A stretch of 64,000 nt of DNA from Roseburia_C sp031555935 (GCA_031555935.1 JAVBTX010000011.1:1-64000); one strand, 5' to 3'. Shown: positions 18,031 to 27,752, counted from the stretch's first letter. Notes: generated by a model not told the origin, from the sequence alone. A program made the numbers and translations.

Positions 18031-18855
18031 GTGAAAAAGGTATGTGTAATTACTGGTGGTGGCAGTGGAATGGGACTTGCAACAGCAAAAATATTAGCCA
18101 CAGAGGATTATTATATTATTTTAGTAGGACGCAGCGCGTCTAAATTAGAGAATGCGATTAATGTCATAAGAGAATTGGGAGGAGAAGGAGAAGCCTTTTC
18201 CTGTGACATATCAAACAAGGAGAGTACTAGAAAACTCGCTAGACGTGCAGCACAGATAGGGGAAGTCAAGGCGGTTATTCATGCCGCCGGACTATCTCCT
18301 CATATGGGAGATGCCAGAACAATCATGATAGGAAATGCATTAGGAACAATAAATATTAATGATGCATTTTATGAGGTTATGGCAGAAGGAGGATGTATCA
18401 TAGATACCTCATCCATGTCAGCATATATAACGCCACAGTTAATCATGCCGAAAAGATGTTATCCTCTTAGTCGAATAAATAAAGAAAAATTTCTAGAAAA
18501 AATGATGGCAAGAGTAAATATATTTCCGAAAAAGACCCGCCCAGGGGTTGCATATGGAATTAGTAAGCATTTTGTGATTTGGTATGCCAAAACAGATGCG
18601 GCAAGATTTGGAGAAAAGGGCGTGCGTGTTCTTAGTGTTACCCCAGGTAACTTTGAAACCCCAATGGGCGAATTGGAAAAAGAAGAGGCGACTGCATATC
18701 TAAAATTCAATGCCATCAAACGTCCGGGCAGAACAGAAGAAATTGCCCGACTCTATGTAGCCTTGATTGATGAGCGGATTGGTTATCTCACTGGTGCAGA
18801 TATCATCTGTGATGGAGGCTGTATTGCAAATGAACAATCAAGTAGGATTTTTTGA
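18031..18855 (+). CDS. Classical SDR-family oxidoreductase
   Basis: NAD(P)-dependent short-chain dehydrogenase, 274 residues, GTG start after an AGGTGG site. The cofactor motif is TGGGSGMG, the structural HAAG motif replaces NNAG, the catalytic serine is in DTSSMSAY and the Tyr-x-x-x-Lys is in AYGISK. Between the serine and the tyrosine there are about 45 residues rather than the usual dozen, a feature shared with HsdA-type 3-alpha-hydroxysteroid dehydrogenases; a hydroxysteroid or bile-acid substrate is a possibility but not shown. It follows the extended SDR by 12 bp and its stop codon directly abuts the stop of the convergent TetR gene. Confidence 0.82.
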   Translation: MKKVCVITGGGSGMGLATAKILATEDYYIILVGRSASKLENAINVIRELGGEGEAFSCDISNKESTRKLARRAAQIGEVKAVIHAAGLSPHMGDARTIMIGNALGTININDAFYEVMAEGGCIIDTSSMSAYITPQLIMPKRCYPLSRINKEKFLEKMMARVNIFPKKTRPGVAYGISKHFVIWYAKTDAARFGEKGVRVLSVTPGNFETPMGELEKEEATAYLKFNAIKRPGRTEEIARLYVALIDERIGYLTGADIICDGGCIANEQSSRIF

Positions 18856-19413
18856 TTAAGAAAAAAGCTCTCTTTTCGGACTATATTCGCGGCCAATAAT
18901 GTTTGACATTTCTTCTGGTGTTTCAGTACAGCCAGTCCCAAGCCACAATTTAATAAGAGCTGTTATTCCGGCTTTAAAGAACTCCTGATGATACAGGAAT
19001 TCTTTCTCTGTTTCAAAGCCAAGTCGAGAAGCGAAAATTTTTGCTGAGTCAGCAACTGTATCTGGAAGTAGAATGTTGATGATACTAGGTTGATTATTAT
19101 CGCGCAGATAACTTTGGTAAAAGGTTTGGTGTTCTTTAATGTAATGAAAGAGCTTGATAAATCCGTCATCAATTGTTGCATCTTTGGAGGCAAAAAAATC
19201 GACCATTTGTGTTGACATATCGGTTTCAATTTTCTGCATTAAGTCATATACGTCTAAATAGTGCAAATAGAAAGTAGTTCGGTTAATATTGGCCAATTTG
19301 CATATTTCGCTGACGGAAATTTTATTGATGTCTTTTGTTGCTAAAAGATCAATTAAGGTTGTTTTGATAAGCTGTTCCGTTTGGAGAAAGCGCTGATTGT
19401 TTTTTGTATTCAT
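18856..19413 (-). CDS. TetR/AcrR-family transcriptional regulator
   Basis: 185-residue DNA-binding regulator with the helix-turn-helix LLATKDINKISVSEICKLANINRTTFYLHYLDVYDL and an all-helical C-terminal ligand domain ending in SNIIGREYSPKRELFS. It resembles the TetR protein at 13471 in size and layout. It is divergent from the MATE exporter-GH20 unit and convergent, with no gap, with the SDR pair; control of the exporter is the most natural reading. The 127-bp divergent region holds repeated ATTGTTT stretches overlapping the predicted exporter promoter, which could be its binding site. Confidence 0.9.
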   Translation of the reverse strand: MNTKNNQRFLQTEQLIKTTLIDLLATKDINKISVSEICKLANINRTTFYLHYLDVYDLMQKIETDMSTQMVDFFASKDATIDDGFIKLFHYIKEHQTFYQSYLRDNNQPSIINILLPDTVADSAKIFASRLGFETEKEFLYHQEFFKAGITALIKLWLGTGCTETPEEMSNIIGREYSPKRELFS

Positions 19414-19458
19414 AAAGAACGCCTTTCATTAAATCGACAATTGTTTATATATTGATGA

Positions 19459-19487
19459 TTGTTTTTGAATGATGAGGATATTATACT
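19459..19487 (+). promoter_or_regulatory. Possible promoter of the MATE-GH20 unit
   Basis: TTGTTT (19459-19464), 17-bp spacer, TATACT (19482-19487), in the divergent region with the TetR gene. An ATTGTTT copy near 19440 precedes it. Confidence 0.5.
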
Positions 19488-19540
19488 ATAACTATATTAA
19501 GGATACAACTGTCCAATTAATGGATGGGAGGAGGAATGAT

Positions 19541-20905
19541 ATGACAAACGAAGAAATAATGCAGAAAGCAAAAATGGGAAAATTACTTACTCGCATGTGT
19601 ATACCAACCATTGTTGTTATGCTGGTTATCGTTATCTATAATATGGCAGATATCTTTTTTATCGGAAAAACAGGCGACTTGAATCAAGTGGCGGCGGTTT
19701 CGCTTGCCGGTCCGTTTTTCTCGGTGTTGCAGGGAATTGGAACATTGCTTGGCGGTGGCGGTACGATTGCGGTTTCAATTGCACTGGGAAAGAAGGAGAT
19801 TGGACGGATAAAGAACATCACCAGCTTTTGTTGTTATGCATTGCTATTAATCGGTGCAGTGGTTGCCGTGGTAGTAAATATCCTGGCATATCCAATCGCA
19901 ATTCGTTTGGGTGCGACAGAGAATATTCTTGATTTTACTGTTACCTATATAAGGATTATCGCCATTGGTTCACCAGTTATTTTATTTGCAAATGTATTTG
20001 GTAATATTGTCAGAGCCGATGGCTCGGCAAAAGAGTCCATGATTGGAAATATAGCGGGGACGATTGTGAATGTAGTATTAGATCCAATCCTAATTTTAGT
20101 ATTCCAGATGGGAGTGCAAGGAGCCGCGATAGCTACTGTAATTGGAAATATTGCAAGCTGTATTTATTTGATGTTCCATATCTGTAGAAAACAGAAGCAG
20201 TTTTCATTGCAGCTGAAAGATTTTGTGGTAAAGAACCGAATTCTGATCGATGTTGTGACATTAGGAATTCCGATGGCAACTAGTACGGTTCTAATGAGCT
20301 TTTCCAGCATCTTTGTAAATAAGTTATTGATTGGATATGGTGATGTAGTGATTGCAGCGCATGGTGTTGCATCCAAAGTCGGAATGTTGCTTGGCATGAT
20401 TGCAATGGGAATATGCATGGGTGTTCAGCCGGCAATTTCTTATTGCTTTGGTGCTGGAAATATCAAGCGAATGGTGAAGATTATAAAGAGTACAGCCATT
20501 TTAAATGTTGTAATAGGATCAGTATTAACAATAATTTGTGTTATTTTCCGAAATGAAATAGTTGCATCGTTTATTAACGATGAGGCACTGCTTGTATACG
20601 GAAGGAAAATGGTAATCGGCGGTCTGGTTACCGGACCAATATGCGGGATTTATCAACTATGCACGACCTTTTTGCAGGCGACGGGTAAAGTTCCATATGC
20701 TACCGTAGTATCAATTTTAAGGCAAGGTCTGATGTATATACCAGTGATAATGATTATGAATATAGTCTTTGGATTAAATGGTTTGATATTTGCAGGCGCG
20801 GTATCGGATATTGCATCTATAATAATAGCGCTGATTCTAAGCCTGATATGGTATAAAAAAATAAACAATAAAAAAGAAAATGAAAATGAGGAGGATTTAT
20901 CATGA
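19541..20905 (+). CDS. MATE-family efflux transporter
   Basis: Integral membrane exporter of the MATE family with about twelve transmembrane helices arranged as two related halves (first half opening IPTIVVMLVIVIYNMADIFFIGK, second half GIPMATSTVLMSFSSIFVNKLL). The ATG at 19541 is preferred because GGGAGGAGG precedes it and MTNEEIMQKAKMGKLLTRM is a usual family N-terminus; the frame is open to 19469 but that extension is not family-like. Length 454. The stop overlaps the GH20 start by four bases (ATGA), so translation is coupled. A decayed fragment of a second MATE 3' end lies downstream of GH20. Substrate could be a drug, metabolite or sugar-derived compound. Confidence 0.9.
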   Translation: MTNEEIMQKAKMGKLLTRMCIPTIVVMLVIVIYNMADIFFIGKTGDLNQVAAVSLAGPFFSVLQGIGTLLGGGGTIAVSIALGKKEIGRIKNITSFCCYALLLIGAVVAVVVNILAYPIAIRLGATENILDFTVTYIRIIAIGSPVILFANVFGNIVRADGSAKESMIGNIAGTIVNVVLDPILILVFQMGVQGAAIATVIGNIASCIYLMFHICRKQKQFSLQLKDFVVKNRILIDVVTLGIPMATSTVLMSFSSIFVNKLLIGYGDVVIAAHGVASKVGMLLGMIAMGICMGVQPAISYCFGAGNIKRMVKIIKSTAILNVVIGSVLTIICVIFRNEIVASFINDEALLVYGRKMVIGGLVTGPICGIYQLCTTFLQATGKVPYATVVSILRQGLMYIPVIMIMNIVFGLNGLIFAGAVSDIASIIIALILSLIWYKKINNKKENENEEDLS

Positions 20906-22629
20906 AGCGAATTATTCCCAAAATGAATGGACAAATTATCATGTCCGAAGCAACGTTTACAATTCCGCAGTTTGTTACAACAGGCGGACAATTTCCTAAA
21001 ACAGATGCAGTTTTCTGTGATAGATTGAAGCATATGGGGAATTATACATTGATGATGGCTGAGAAGGCAGTAATTACCTATACCCAGGAAGAACAAATGG
21101 CAGTGGGGGCTTACCGAATGACTATTCGTGAAGATGGAGTAAATGTCTTCGCTGAAGGGGAGCCAGGGTATTCAAACGCACTTGTGACACTATATCAGGT
21201 ATTGGCCATGAACAATGGTACAATTTCCTGCTGTATGGTGGAGGATGCACCTAAATTTGAGCATCGGGGATTTATGCTGGACGCGGCTCGTCATTTTATA
21301 AATGCCGATGAGGTGAAAAGGATAATCGAACAATGCGCACTGCTTAAAATCAATCGCTTCCATTGGCACTTAAGCAACGATCAGGGTTTTCGTATCGAAA
21401 GTAAAAAATTTCCAAGGTTGAATACGGTAGGTTCTTATCGTAAGCTGGCTCCCATAGATCCGTTGGTATCCGAGGGGCAAAACGTGACTGGCGATATCTA
21501 TGGTGAGTATTACACACAAGAGGAGATTAGGGAAATCGTTTCCTATGCGGCAGCACGGCAAATTGAGATATTTCCAGAGCTTAGCCTTCCTGGTCACACA
21601 ACGGCTGTTTTGGCATCGTATCAGGAGTATAGCTGTAATGGTGAGCCGTTGGAGGTTTCCGGTATTTATGGAATGCATCATCGGATTCTTTGTGCAGGCA
21701 AGGAATCCGTATATAAATTTTTATTTGAGCTTATCGACGAGATCTGTGATCTCTTCCCATCTCCGTATTTTCATATTGGCGGTGACGAGGCTCCGAAGAC
21801 CTATTGGCGTAATTGCCCAGATTGTAATCGGGTTATGAAGGAAAACGGGTATAACAGTTATGAACAGCTGCAGGCACATTTTGTAGCCCGGCTGATAGAG
21901 CATTTGAAGTCTCGGGGGAAAACCACGATTGTCTTTAATGAAGCCATGATGTCAGGCAAGCTTGATGAAAATGCCATTGTACATTATTGGCTGGAAATGT
22001 TACCTGGCGAAAGCTATGCATTTCCTGAGGCTGCCAAAGGACGGAAGTTTGTGTTGTCGTCAATGTATGATTTTTACTGGGATTATTCACACGCAGATAC
22101 CACACTAAAGTCAACGTATACCTATATACCAAATCTAAAGGGAAATTCGATTCCAGAGAATAGTGTTCTTGGAGTAGAAGCAATGATATGGACTGAATGG
22201 ATTGTTTCCAATGAAGACCTTGAATTTATGATTTATCCTAGACTGGCTGCCTTGGCAGAAAGTGCTTGGACGCATGAACGCGAGTATGACGATTTTGTCA
22301 AACGTCTGGAAGGGTATTTGCAGGTGAAAGAAATTAACGTTTTAAATGGGGCGGCCTTGGAACAAGCCACAATTCATGGACAGGCGGCACTTGATATGAT
22401 AGTAGAAAAATCATTGGAGCTTTCAATGCGATATGCACATATGTCCAACTACGTTGAAGAAATTCCAACAGAGAGCGGTAATTTGGAGCATAAGAAGCCC
22501 CAGATAGATAAGGTGATGATGGTCAAAGCAATGATTGAAACAAAAATGAAGAATTCCTATTCTGAAGAGGAAATAAAGCAGGTGCAAAATCGTATTCTTG
22601 ATTCTATGGGGCTGAATAGAAAATCGTAA
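20902..22629 (+). CDS. GH20 beta-N-acetylhexosaminidase
   Basis: Cytoplasmic exo-acting enzyme that removes terminal N-acetylhexosamine residues by substrate-assisted catalysis; 575 residues, no signal peptide. The N-terminal part (about 1-105) is the GH20b-like domain; the TIM barrel starts with HRGFMLDAARHFI and HWHLSNDQGFRIES; the catalytic pair is Asp295-Glu296 in HIGGDEAPKTYW, and a Trp-rich pocket follows (VLGVEAMIWTEWI). The C-terminal 90 residues are helical. It overlaps the MATE gene by four bases. A paralogue is encoded at 55787. The linkage to an exporter rather than an importer is unusual. Confidence 0.93.
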   Translation: MKRIIPKMNGQIIMSEATFTIPQFVTTGGQFPKTDAVFCDRLKHMGNYTLMMAEKAVITYTQEEQMAVGAYRMTIREDGVNVFAEGEPGYSNALVTLYQVLAMNNGTISCCMVEDAPKFEHRGFMLDAARHFINADEVKRIIEQCALLKINRFHWHLSNDQGFRIESKKFPRLNTVGSYRKLAPIDPLVSEGQNVTGDIYGEYYTQEEIREIVSYAAARQIEIFPELSLPGHTTAVLASYQEYSCNGEPLEVSGIYGMHHRILCAGKESVYKFLFELIDEICDLFPSPYFHIGGDEAPKTYWRNCPDCNRVMKENGYNSYEQLQAHFVARLIEHLKSRGKTTIVFNEAMMSGKLDENAIVHYWLEMLPGESYAFPEAAKGRKFVLSSMYDFYWDYSHADTTLKSTYTYIPNLKGNSIPENSVLGVEAMIWTEWIVSNEDLEFMIYPRLAALAESAWTHEREYDDFVKRLEGYLQVKEINVLNGAALEQATIHGQAALDMIVEKSLELSMRYAHMSNYVEEIPTESGNLEHKKPQIDKVMMVKAMIETKMKNSYSEEEIKQVQNRILDSMGLNRKS

Positions 22630-22655
22630 CCTATTTATTAATTATTATGAACAGG

Positions 22656-22733
22656 GTATTTGGATTGTGCGGTATCGGATGTCATTTCGACTATAATAGC
22701 GTTGATTCTAAGTTTGATATGGTATAAAAAGAT
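22656..22733 (+). pseudogene. Remnant of a second MATE transporter gene
   Basis: The DNA here closely matches the 3' end of the MATE gene at 19541-20905. In one frame it reads AVSDVISTIIALILSLIWYK, against AVSDIASIIIALILSLIWYK in the intact gene. Upstream of that, GTATTTGGATT corresponds to the VFGL codons, with about 20 bases missing between the two blocks. No start or rest of the gene is present. It lies in the 151-bp gap between GH20 and GH3 and marks a past duplication or rearrangement. Confidence 0.8.
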
Positions 22734-22780
22734 TCAACATACATGTAATATTCAAATTAATGAGATAGGAGAAATGGATA

Positions 22781-25081
22781 ATGGAGGATGCAAAAGTATT
22801 AGTAAAAGAACTTACCCTTGAAGAAAAAGCGGCAATGTGTACGGGAGTGGACAATTGGCATACATTAGCGGTTGAGCGATTGGGAATACCAGCGATTCGG
22901 GTAAGTGATGGACCTCATGGGTTACGAGTGGAAGAGTTCAATGATGATGGTTCACGTTCCACTAAAAAATCTATTAGTTTCCCAGCAGAGTGTGCATTAG
23001 CAGCCAGCTTTGATCGTGTGGTTGTAAAACAGGTCGGAGAGATGCTGGGCGAGATTTGTCAGGCTGAGGATGTACAGGTGCTGCTGGGACCGGGAGTAAA
23101 TATCAAAAGAAGTCCACTATGTGGCAGAAACTTTGAATATTTCTCAGAAGATCCACTGTTAGCTGGAGAATTAGGAGCAGCCTATGTAGAGGGGGTTCAA
23201 AGTAAGGGGGTTGGAACCAGTCTGAAGCACTATATGGCAAACAGCCAAGAGACAAGAAGAACAACATCCTCTTCGGAACTAGATGAAAGAACCATGCGGG
23301 AAATCTATTTGCCAGCATTTGAACGTGTAGTAAAAAAAGCGCAGCCATGGACTGTCATGGCATCTTATAACAAAATCAACGGAACCTTTGCAACCGAGAA
23401 CAGAGAAGTATTGGTGGATATTTTACGAAAAGAATGGGGATTTAAAGGTACTGTGGTTAGTGACTGGGGTGCAGTCCATGATCGGGTAAAGGCTGTTGCC
23501 GGTGGATGTGACCTAACCATGCCAGCAGAGCTTGAAACTAGTGAGCAAATCGTAAAAGCAGTTCAATTAGGTATGTTACCAGAGTTCTTGGTAGATGAAG
23601 CTTGTATGAATGTAATAGAATTGGCACAAAAAGGCTGGGAAGCAAGACATAAGGTGACATTTTCAAAGGAAAAAGCTCATACAGTCAGTCGCATGGCAGC
23701 AGAGGAATCAGCGGTTCTGCTTAAGAACGAAGAGCGGATACTTCCTTTGAAAAAGAATATTAAAATAGCATTTTTGGGTGAATTTGCTCAGAGACCTAGA
23801 TTTCAGGGGGGAGGCAGCTCCTGTGTTCGAGTTCATCAGGAGACGAATCTACTTGAAGCGGTGGAAGGGATAGCAAGGGTGTCTTATTATCAGGGGTATG
23901 ATGGTGTAACAACTAACTCTGAGCTGTTAGAAGCGGCAGTTGCTGGTGCGAAGGATGCTGATGTGGCAGTAGTGTTTGCAGGACTTCCATTGATGATGGA
24001 ATCAGAAGGAATCGACCGCACCTCGATAGGAATGCCAGACAGTCACAATGAACTGATTGAAAAAGTATCAGAAGTACAGCCAAATGTGGTGGTTGTGCTG
24101 ATGAATGGTAGTCCAATCGAAATGATTTGGGAGCAGAAGGTTAAAGGTATCCTTGAAATGTATCTGGGTGGTGAAGGCGTAGCAGAGGCCTGTGTCAATC
24201 TTTTGTTTGGTGCAAAAAATCCTTCCGGACGGCTGCCTGAAACATTTCCGTTACATTTACAGGACAATCCGTCGTATCTTTTTTACCTCGGAGATAAACA
24301 TAAGGTTCACTATAATGAAGGGATTTATGTAGGATATCGTTATTATGAAAGTAAAAAGATGCCAGTATTGTATCCATTTGGTTATGGCTTGTCCTACACT
24401 ACATTTGAATATAGTAATTTGAAGACGGATAAGGAGAAGCTTTCTGCTACTGAAGAAATAAGAATATCTGTAGATGTTACGAATACTGGAAGTATAACAG
24501 GTAAAGAAGTTGTTCAACTTTATATTGCTGTGAACTCCTGTGGGGTACTAAGACCGGTAAAAGAACTTCGAGGCTTTGATAAGATAGAATTGGAAGCTGG
24601 CGAAACCAAGACCATTACCTTTACCTTGAATCAGCGGGATTTCTGCTATTGGAATGATGAGGTGCATTGTTTTCATATGGAAGCCGGTCAATTTGATATA
24701 CAAATTTGTGCATCGGCACATGATGTTATCTTAAGTAAATCAGTGGAAACAGAGCGGGAAGCTTTAGATGAGAACATTGTCTATAGTTTGGCGACTCTTG
24801 TCGGTGATATGGTGAAGCATCCTGTGGGAGCAGATTTCTTTGAGTGTCATCTGGATGAGATTGTAGAGGGAATCATTGCCAGTGGAATTTTGGGGGATGT
24901 TATGGGTGACGATGCTATAATGATTCCGCGAGAACAGATGAAAGAAATGTCAAAAGGACTATATAGTCAGGCTATTTCTACTTTGAAAATGTTTTTGCCG
25001 AAATTAACGTATAATGACTGGGTGGCATTATTGAATAAGCTGAATGCCAAAAGTAATAGGACAAGTTATCACCGGGATTAA
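22781..25081 (+). CDS. GH3 beta-glucosidase-like glycoside hydrolase
   Basis: Retaining exo-glycosidase of family GH3, 766 residues and without a signal peptide. Domain order: (alpha/beta)8 barrel (about 1-290) with DGPHGLR, GRNFEYFSEDP and KHYMANSQE; nucleophile Asp228 in VVSDWG; the alpha/beta sandwich domain (about 310-530) with GEFAQRPRFQGGGSS; a fibronectin-III-like domain (about 555-665) with YPFGYGLSYTTFEY and TGKEVVQLY. An extra C-terminal extension of about 95 residues follows, shared in layout with the GH3 at 48984. The start is set by AGGAG nine bases upstream. Likely substrates are beta-glucosides or beta-xylosides. It is followed by an esterase gene 93 bp downstream. Confidence 0.92.
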   Translation: MEDAKVLVKELTLEEKAAMCTGVDNWHTLAVERLGIPAIRVSDGPHGLRVEEFNDDGSRSTKKSISFPAECALAASFDRVVVKQVGEMLGEICQAEDVQVLLGPGVNIKRSPLCGRNFEYFSEDPLLAGELGAAYVEGVQSKGVGTSLKHYMANSQETRRTTSSSELDERTMREIYLPAFERVVKKAQPWTVMASYNKINGTFATENREVLVDILRKEWGFKGTVVSDWGAVHDRVKAVAGGCDLTMPAELETSEQIVKAVQLGMLPEFLVDEACMNVIELAQKGWEARHKVTFSKEKAHTVSRMAAEESAVLLKNEERILPLKKNIKIAFLGEFAQRPRFQGGGSSCVRVHQETNLLEAVEGIARVSYYQGYDGVTTNSELLEAAVAGAKDADVAVVFAGLPLMMESEGIDRTSIGMPDSHNELIEKVSEVQPNVVVVLMNGSPIEMIWEQKVKGILEMYLGGEGVAEACVNLLFGAKNPSGRLPETFPLHLQDNPSYLFYLGDKHKVHYNEGIYVGYRYYESKKMPVLYPFGYGLSYTTFEYSNLKTDKEKLSATEEIRISVDVTNTGSITGKEVVQLYIAVNSCGVLRPVKELRGFDKIELEAGETKTITFTLNQRDFCYWNDEVHCFHMEAGQFDIQICASAHDVILSKSVETEREALDENIVYSLATLVGDMVKHPVGADFFECHLDEIVEGIIASGILGDVMGDDAIMIPREQMKEMSKGLYSQAISTLKMFLPKLTYNDWVALLNKLNAKSNRTSYHRD

Positions 25082-25174
25082 GGATGGAACTTCTGTCTAT
25101 TAGGTTTGAAAAGATTAGTTGATATGGTGTAAATGAAATAATAAGAAAATATTTTGGTAAAGGATGATAAGAAA

Positions 25175-26074
25175 ATGTCACTAAAAACAATGTTTATTAA
25201 GTATATGTTTGGCGGCTATAAGCGTTATAAGAAGGTAGCACCTCCGGAGAAGGTTCGGCGATATGATGATATATCTTACGGCCCTACCAAGAAGTGGAAT
25301 ACATTAGACCTCTATTGCTATCAGAGGAGCTCTAATATCCCTTTACCAGTTATTATCAATGTTCATGGTGGAGCATGGGTCTCAGGAAGCAAAGAATCTT
25401 CTCAAGAATATTGTTTGAATTTAGCAAAAAGAGGCTTTGCAGTTGTTAATTTTAATTACCGTTTGGCACCGAAATATAAGTTTCCGACACCGCTTGAAGA
25501 TACCAACATGGTTGTTGCTTGGGTACAGGAGAACGCAGAAAAGTTTGGCCTTGATAAAGAAAAAATATTGATGATTGGTGATTCGGCAGGCGCTCATATT
25601 GCAGCACTATATGCTTGTCTTTTGACTAATCCTAAATTTGGAAAGGCGTGGGGGATAAAAGTCAATAAAGCTTATCTGCCAAAGGCTATGGGACTAAACT
25701 GTGGAGCGTATGACCTAAAGGCAGCGGCGGTCGGCGAACGAGGTAACTTAATGCAGATTATTTTACCGGAGATTTTGGGGAGAAATTATAGTGAGACCTT
25801 AGCTAAATTTGCAAATCCACGAGAACAGTTAACAAAAGATTTTCCACCATGCTTTATCATGAGTGCTAATGAGGACTTTTTAAGGGAGCAAGCGCCGATT
25901 TTAGCAAAGGATTTACAAAAGTTAGGTGTTGCGTGTATGTTGAAAATCTATGGAGACGACGACAATAGGCTTGGTCATGTTTTCCAAAATGATGACACGA
26001 ACCTTGTGGCAAAGGCGGCTACTGATGAAGAATTAGCCTATTTAAAGCAATTTATTGTTGAAGATAATATATAA
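25175..26074 (+). CDS. Alpha/beta-hydrolase fold esterase
   Basis: Cytoplasmic esterase of the hormone-sensitive-lipase-like group, 299 residues. The oxyanion motif HGGAW (NVHGGAWVSGS), the nucleophile elbow GDSAG, the acid in SANEDFLR and the histidine in RLGHVF form a complete catalytic set. The ATG at 25175 follows AAAGGA; an upstream TTG at 25154 is less likely. Set among saccharide genes, it may remove acetyl or other acyl groups from imported oligosaccharides, although the family gives no direct proof. It ends 193 bp before the transporter gene, with the promoter of the next operon in that gap. Confidence 0.85.
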   Translation: MSLKTMFIKYMFGGYKRYKKVAPPEKVRRYDDISYGPTKKWNTLDLYCYQRSSNIPLPVIINVHGGAWVSGSKESSQEYCLNLAKRGFAVVNFNYRLAPKYKFPTPLEDTNMVVAWVQENAEKFGLDKEKILMIGDSAGAHIAALYACLLTNPKFGKAWGIKVNKAYLPKAMGLNCGAYDLKAAAVGERGNLMQIILPEILGRNYSETLAKFANPREQLTKDFPPCFIMSANEDFLREQAPILAKDLQKLGVACMLKIYGDDDNRLGHVFQNDDTNLVAKAATDEELAYLKQFIVEDNI

Positions 26075-26153
26075 TACCCATAGCAAATTGGGTAAAGGAA
26101 GTGCAAAAGAAAATTTATACTGAAAGCCTGATGGTAAGAATAACGTGAAATTA

Positions 26154-26215
26154 ATTTGAATAATAATAAAATAATTTGGAAAGTGATATGACGAACATGT
26201 AATGTGGTTTAAAAT
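26154..26215 (+). promoter_or_regulatory. Direct-repeat activator site and -10 of the first saccharide operon
   Basis: Repeat 1 begins at 26154 (ATTTGAATAATAATA) and repeat 2 at 26174 (ATTTGGAAAGTGATATG), a 20-bp period. A -10-like TAAAAT starts at 26210, 36 bp after repeat 2 begins; no -35 hexamer is evident. The same layout occurs at 41936, 48865 and 51352. Confidence 0.7.
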
Positions 26216-26267
26216 AGGATTAAATAATAAATCTGTAAGAAGTTAACAGATTAGGAGGATTTGACAT

Positions 26268-27737
26268 ATGAGAACATTTCAATTTAAACAGTTATCAAAG
26301 CCTGTATTTAATTCAAGAATTAAGACCGACGAAATTAAGAATAAGGAGCGATGGATTGGTTACTTTTTAGGTCCAGCATTGGTTGCAACCGTCAATGGAG
26401 CAGTTGGTGGCAGCTATTTGAATGCATTCTATACAGATGTGCTTCATTTGAGCGGATTTGCAGCCGGCTTATTTTTGTCACTGATGCCAGTTATCTCGAA
26501 GATATTGGATGCAATTACCAATATTGTTATGGGAAGGTTCGTTGACAATACGAAGAGCCGACAGGGGAAAGCAAGACCATGGATTCTAATTTCTGGCCCA
26601 TTGATGGCAATTTTTGCGGTCTTAATGTTTGCGGTTCCGACTTCGAATGAGGTATTGACCGCAGTGTGGGTAACCTGCAGCTATAATATGTTTTTCTGTA
26701 TCTCGTATACGATGTACAACCTAAGTAATGTGATTACGCTGCCATTGTCCACTCGTGATAATAAAAAGCGTGATACGTTAGGCATGGCACAATCGATGGG
26801 AATTAATATGGTTCCGGGTATGATTTTAGCGGTCTTATATCCGGCTATTATCCTTCCTTACATGGGCGTCGACCAGAGCCGCTGGATTAAGGTAATGCTC
26901 GTTGTCTCCCTTCTGGCAATTGCTGGTACCTTGCTGCAATACTATTTTACCAAGGAGCGGGTAACGGAAGAAGATAATCTGGAAGAGGCAAGAAAAGAAC
27001 AGACAATATCATTCAAAGAACAGATAAAAGGCTGTCTTTCCAGTAAATACTGGGTAATGATAATTCTCGTAATGTTCATCTATTATTTATGCAATGCAAT
27101 CAGCCTCAACTCAATGCATTACTATGCCAACTGGGTAGTGGGAACCTATAACGATGGGAAAACACTTTCCCTGTTAAATATTATTGGTCAGGCGATGCTA
27201 GGACCGGGAATCCTGATTATGTGGCCGCTTGTAAAGAAATTTGGAAAACAGAAGGTCTATGTTGTGTGTGGAATAATTGCTGTCATTGGTGGTGTAGTGG
27301 GCTTGTTATTCGCCAATAACCTTTCAGCCGCTTTGGGGGCATTGACAATTCGTTCGATCGGAGCGTTGCCAATGACATATGTTACCTTGTCAGTTCTGGC
27401 CGATGCTTTAGATCATGTTGAATGGAAAAGTGGTTACCGCTGTGATGGATTTTCATCTTCTATTTATAGCATTATCATTACCGTAACGACTGGAATGGGG
27501 CTTGGATTTTTAAATATGGGTTTAAATGCAACTGGATATGTTGCACCAGCAGCAGATGGAAGCTGGACGGCCCAATCTGAGGCGGTACAGCAATTCTTAA
27601 CGATTGGAACCTTTGGTGTACCCGCAATGGGCATGATTCTGATGACGATTATCTTTGCCATGTTTAATTTGGAAAGAATATTGCCACAGATTCATCAGGA
27701 AATTAATGAGCGTAAGGGAATTGAAAACGTAAAGTAA
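26268..27737 (+). CDS. GPH-family (MelB-like) sugar:cation symporter
   Basis: Major-facilitator-superfamily importer of the glycoside-pentoside-hexuronide group, 489 residues with about twelve transmembrane helices. The family signature is visible in the first half (ISKILDAITNIVMGRFVDNTKSRQGKARPWI), together with the central charged loop (about 220-245). AGGAGG lies ten bases before the ATG. It is the first gene of a long operon that ends at the terminator at 40652, so it presumably brings in the oligosaccharide that GH43, GH2, GH1 and GH3 enzymes then degrade. Control by an AraC-type activator is likely from the repeats upstream. Confidence 0.92.
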   Translation: MRTFQFKQLSKPVFNSRIKTDEIKNKERWIGYFLGPALVATVNGAVGGSYLNAFYTDVLHLSGFAAGLFLSLMPVISKILDAITNIVMGRFVDNTKSRQGKARPWILISGPLMAIFAVLMFAVPTSNEVLTAVWVTCSYNMFFCISYTMYNLSNVITLPLSTRDNKKRDTLGMAQSMGINMVPGMILAVLYPAIILPYMGVDQSRWIKVMLVVSLLAIAGTLLQYYFTKERVTEEDNLEEARKEQTISFKEQIKGCLSSKYWVMIILVMFIYYLCNAISLNSMHYYANWVVGTYNDGKTLSLLNIIGQAMLGPGILIMWPLVKKFGKQKVYVVCGIIAVIGGVVGLLFANNLSAALGALTIRSIGALPMTYVTLSVLADALDHVEWKSGYRCDGFSSSIYSIIITVTTGMGLGFLNMGLNATGYVAPAADGSWTAQSEAVQQFLTIGTFGVPAMGMILMTIIFAMFNLERILPQIHQEINERKGIENVK

Positions 27738-27752
27738 AGGAGAAATTTTAAG

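Noticed and set aside
19439..19470. ATTGTTT repeats as a TetR operator
   Set aside because: They are direct rather than inverted and the region is AT-rich; too weak to list as an operator.
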